A stretch of DNA of 16,821 nucleotides from Bifidobacterium breve (GTDB taxonomy: Bacteria > Actinomycetota > Acidimicrobiia > Acidimicrobiales > Ilumatobacteraceae). Within the stretch, counting starts at the first letter, position 1; the number at the start of each line of letters is the position of its first letter. This document shows, in pieces, positions 15,205-16,821 of the stretch. The notes beneath the pieces are model-generated. The model did no database searches and was not told where the DNA came from. It was given only the letters and a program-made list of their open reading frames with translations. The translations under genes and the position numbers were made by a program. Where the stretch lies: NCBI GenBank assembly GCA_943325435.2, contig CALPPK020000002.1:1-16821 (forward strand), given 5' to 3'.

Positions 15205-15215
15205 CTTGACTACTG

Positions 15216-15878
15216 TCACTTCGCCTTTGACTTTGACGGCATCAGTGTGGCTGGACAGATATCTTCCAACTCACAAATGCCACATTTCGGCTTCTTTGCG
15301 TCACACACACGACGTCCGTGCAAGATGAGACGCAAGCCAAATCGTCCCCACTCTGGTGGGTCAATGAATCCGTTGAGGACTTTTTCCACCTTCACCGGAT
15401 CTTCTTCAGTCGTGAGCCCGAGACGGCGTGATAGTCGACCAACGTGTGTATCGACAGCGAGTCCTGGCAGGTCAAAGACAACACTGCGCAATACATTCGC
15501 TGTTTTACGACCAACACCAGGAAGCGTTACCAGGTCTTCCATCTCATGCGGGATGACGCCAGCAAATCGATCAACGACATTGCGACCCATGCCGATGAGA
15601 TTCTTTGCTTTGCTCTGATAAAAACCAGTCGAGCGAATGATGGTCTCAAGCTCCGTTGGGTTCGCCTCTGCCAACGCCAATGGAGTTGGGTACTTCGCAA
15701 ACAGCGCCGGAGTCACCATATTCACTCGCACATCGGTGCATTGCGCAGACAAGATGGTGGCGGCCAGCAGTTCATAGGCGTTTGAATGGGTCAGTTCGCA
15801 CTCGGCAGACGGATACAACACCTCTAGGCGAGTGGCTATTTCTTTTGCGCGACCAGCTGGCGTTCTCGGCTTTCCCAT
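15216..15878 (-). CDS. nth: Endonuclease III (DNA glycosylase/AP lyase)
   Basis: Nth removes oxidised pyrimidines from DNA and nicks the abasic site during base-excision repair. The 220-aa protein has the helix-hairpin-helix LPGVGRKTA (119-127), with catalytic lysine K125, and the catalytic aspartate D143 (VDTHVGR). The [4Fe-4S] cluster ligands are C192, C199, C202 and C208 in the canonical C-X6-C-X2-C-X5-C spacing. The ATG at 15878 is preferred over an upstream start at 15911, which would overlap the divergent mshD start codon. TACCTT lies 6 nt before the ATG. It diverges from mshD across only 23 nt, pairing oxidative DNA repair with synthesis of the main actinobacterial thiol. Confidence 0.95.
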   Translation of the reverse strand: MGKPRTPAGRAKEIATRLEVLYPSAECELTHSNAYELLAATILSAQCTDVRVNMVTPALFAKYPTPLALAEANPTELETIIRSTGFYQSKAKNLIGMGRNVVDRFAGVIPHEMEDLVTLPGVGRKTANVLRSVVFDLPGLAVDTHVGRLSRRLGLTTEEDPVKVEKVLNGFIDPPEWGRFGLRLILHGRRVCDAKKPKCGICELEDICPATLMPSKSKAK

Positions 15879-15884
15879 GGCCAA

Positions 15885-15890
15885 AAGGTA
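15885..15890 (-). promoter_or_regulatory. Leaderless -10 element for nth
   Basis: TACCTT on the minus strand is followed by 6 nt (TTGGCC) and then the nth ATG. It shares the TA at 15889-15890 with the opposing mshD element inside GGTACC (15887-15892). Confidence 0.55.
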
Positions 15891-15894
15891 CCCT
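15889..15894 (+). promoter_or_regulatory. Leaderless -10 element for mshD
   Basis: TACCCT is followed by 7 nt (GACAGCC) and then GTG at 15902. Its expected -35 position lies within nth and shows no consensus. Confidence 0.5.
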
Positions 15895-15901
15895 GACAGC
15901 C

Positions 15902-16821
15902 GTGCGTTCACTCGAAATCAAGAGACAGATGGACCCGTCAAGCATTGACGAGGTCTCAGCACTGATAAACGACACATGGCGGGCAGATGGCGTTCGCCCA
16001 CTGAACGACCATCTCTGGCTCGATTTACGGGAAGGCGGACGTAAGGGATTCGCCGGTGTCATCGTTCGCGACGCAGATCACGACCACATTGTGGGGTACT
16101 GCCAGGTGTCTCGAGGAAACGAGTCATGGTCCCTCGACCTCATTGTTCATCCCCATCACCGATACGACTCAATGGAAATTGCGCCAGACCTGATCACGGC
16201 GGCACTCGACATCGTTGCCAGTGAAGGTGGCGGACATGTGCATTGGTGGGTATTTGAGCCAAACAACATTCACCGGCAACTAGCGCACAACGCAGGGCTT
16301 GCATCTGGTCGACACTTGGTGCAGATGCGCAGGTCGCTTCCTCTGAACGATGACCAACTCACTCTCGTTTCCGATTTCGTGACGACTCCATTTCGAACGG
16401 GTGTCGATGAAGATGCATGGCTTGCTGTCAACAATGCCGCTTTTGATGCGCACCCCGAACAAGGTGGATGGACTCGCGACGTTGTTGCTGCTCGACAGTC
16501 AGAGAACTGGTACAACCCCGAGGGCTTCTTAATGCATTGGGACAATTCCTCTCTCGCAGCGTTCTGCTGGACAAAAGTACATAGAGATACCGACCCTCAG
16601 ATGGGTGAGATTTATGTCATCGCTGTCGACCCCACACATGCCGGCAAGGGCCTTGGACGACGCATGACTATCGCAGGCCTTGCATATTTGGCCAAGCAAA
16701 ACGTGCCCCTTGCAATGCTGTATGTCGATGCCGACAACGCAGCGGCAATGTCTGTATACACTTCGCTCGGATTCACCCCTCATCACCGCGAACTCGCCTT
16801 TGTCGGCGACGTGGCAGCAAA
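15902..16821 (+). CDS. mshD: Mycothiol synthase (partial, 3' end beyond the window)
   Basis: MshD acetylates Cys-GlcN-Ins with acetyl-CoA, the last step of mycothiol synthesis. The frame is open from GTG 15902 to the window edge (306 residues so far). Family members have roughly 290-315 residues, so only a few codons are probably missing. Two tandem GNAT domains are visible. The N-terminal one (about 1-145) lacks a clear acetyl-CoA loop. The C-terminal one (about 165-300) carries VDPTHAGKGLGRR (242-254) with the A-G-K-G-L-G loop. Also seen are the MshD-typical segments FDAHPEQGGWT (181-191) and GFLMHWD (208-214), and the end ADNAAAMSVYTSLGF (277-291). The GTG start is supported by TACCCT 7 nt upstream. 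A later in-frame ATG (15929) would lose the first nine residues. Confidence 0.92.
   Translation, partial: MRSLEIKRQMDPSSIDEVSALINDTWRADGVRPLNDHLWLDLREGGRKGFAGVIVRDADHDHIVGYCQVSRGNESWSLDLIVHPHHRYDSMEIAPDLITAALDIVASEGGGHVHWWVFEPNNIHRQLAHNAGLASGRHLVQMRRSLPLNDDQLTLVSDFVTTPFRTGVDEDAWLAVNNAAFDAHPEQGGWTRDVVAARQSENWYNPEGFLMHWDNSSLAAFCWTKVHRDTDPQMGEIYVIAVDPTHAGKGLGRRMTIAGLAYLAKQNVPLAMLYVDADNAAAMSVYTSLGFTPHHRELAFVGDVAA

Noticed and set aside
1..16821. CRISPR arrays, insertion sequences, phage genes, toxin-antitoxin or defence systems
   Set aside because: No direct-repeat arrays, transposase motifs, terminal inverted repeats or defence-type proteins were seen. All but the small ORF belong to recognisable protein families.

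Overview
This window is a dense, mid-GC stretch of bacterial chromosome with housekeeping genes and no mobile DNA. A mycothiol synthase (mshD), which is an actinobacterial hallmark, together with the gene order hisC-hisB-hisH-hisA-hisF-hisI-trpE, points to Actinomycetota. The moderate GC, the very tight packing, and a HisA-like rather than PriA-like isomerase suggest class Acidimicrobiia (for example a freshwater or marine planktonic lineage). That finer placement is inference.

Layout. Positions 2-77: tRNA-Asn. Positions 129-3076: a dnaG-rpoD unit (primase and primary sigma factor), both on the minus strand. Positions 3106-6789: terC (membrane metal transporter family) and ppdK (pyruvate phosphate dikinase), minus strand. 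Positions 6843-7838: a plus-strand M50 site-2-type metalloprotease with a helical tail. Positions 7812-10497: a translationally coupled hisI-trpE-ygfZ unit, minus strand. Positions 10523-11152: a plus-strand COG2945-type alpha/beta hydrolase lying between hisI and hisF. Positions 11153-13846: coupled hisB-hisH-hisA-hisF, preceded at 13903-14970 by hisC. Positions 15000-15191: a 63-residue unknown protein. Positions 15216-15878: nth (endonuclease III). From 15902 to the window edge: mshD, divergent from nth and cut off just before its stop codon. No gene-free gap exceeds about 60 nt, and I see no intrinsic terminator.

The genes present cover the middle of histidine biosynthesis (HisI, HisA, HisH/HisF, HisB, HisC) and the first step of tryptophan biosynthesis (TrpE). 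hisG, hisE, hisD and trpG are not in the window.

The most interesting signal is in the promoters. Almost every gene that begins a transcription unit has a TANNNT -10 hexamer whose last T lies 6-8 nt before the start codon, and no Shine-Dalgarno at normal spacing. This is the geometry of leaderless mRNAs. Genes inside units instead overlap the previous stop codon by 4 nt (ATGA or GTGA), and most carry a GGTG-type Shine-Dalgarno. In two divergent pairs (hisI/hydrolase and nth/mshD) the whole intergenic space is only 23-25 nt. There the two opposing -10 hexamers overlap by two bases inside a GGTACC palindrome, giving what looks like a minimal bidirectional leaderless promoter.
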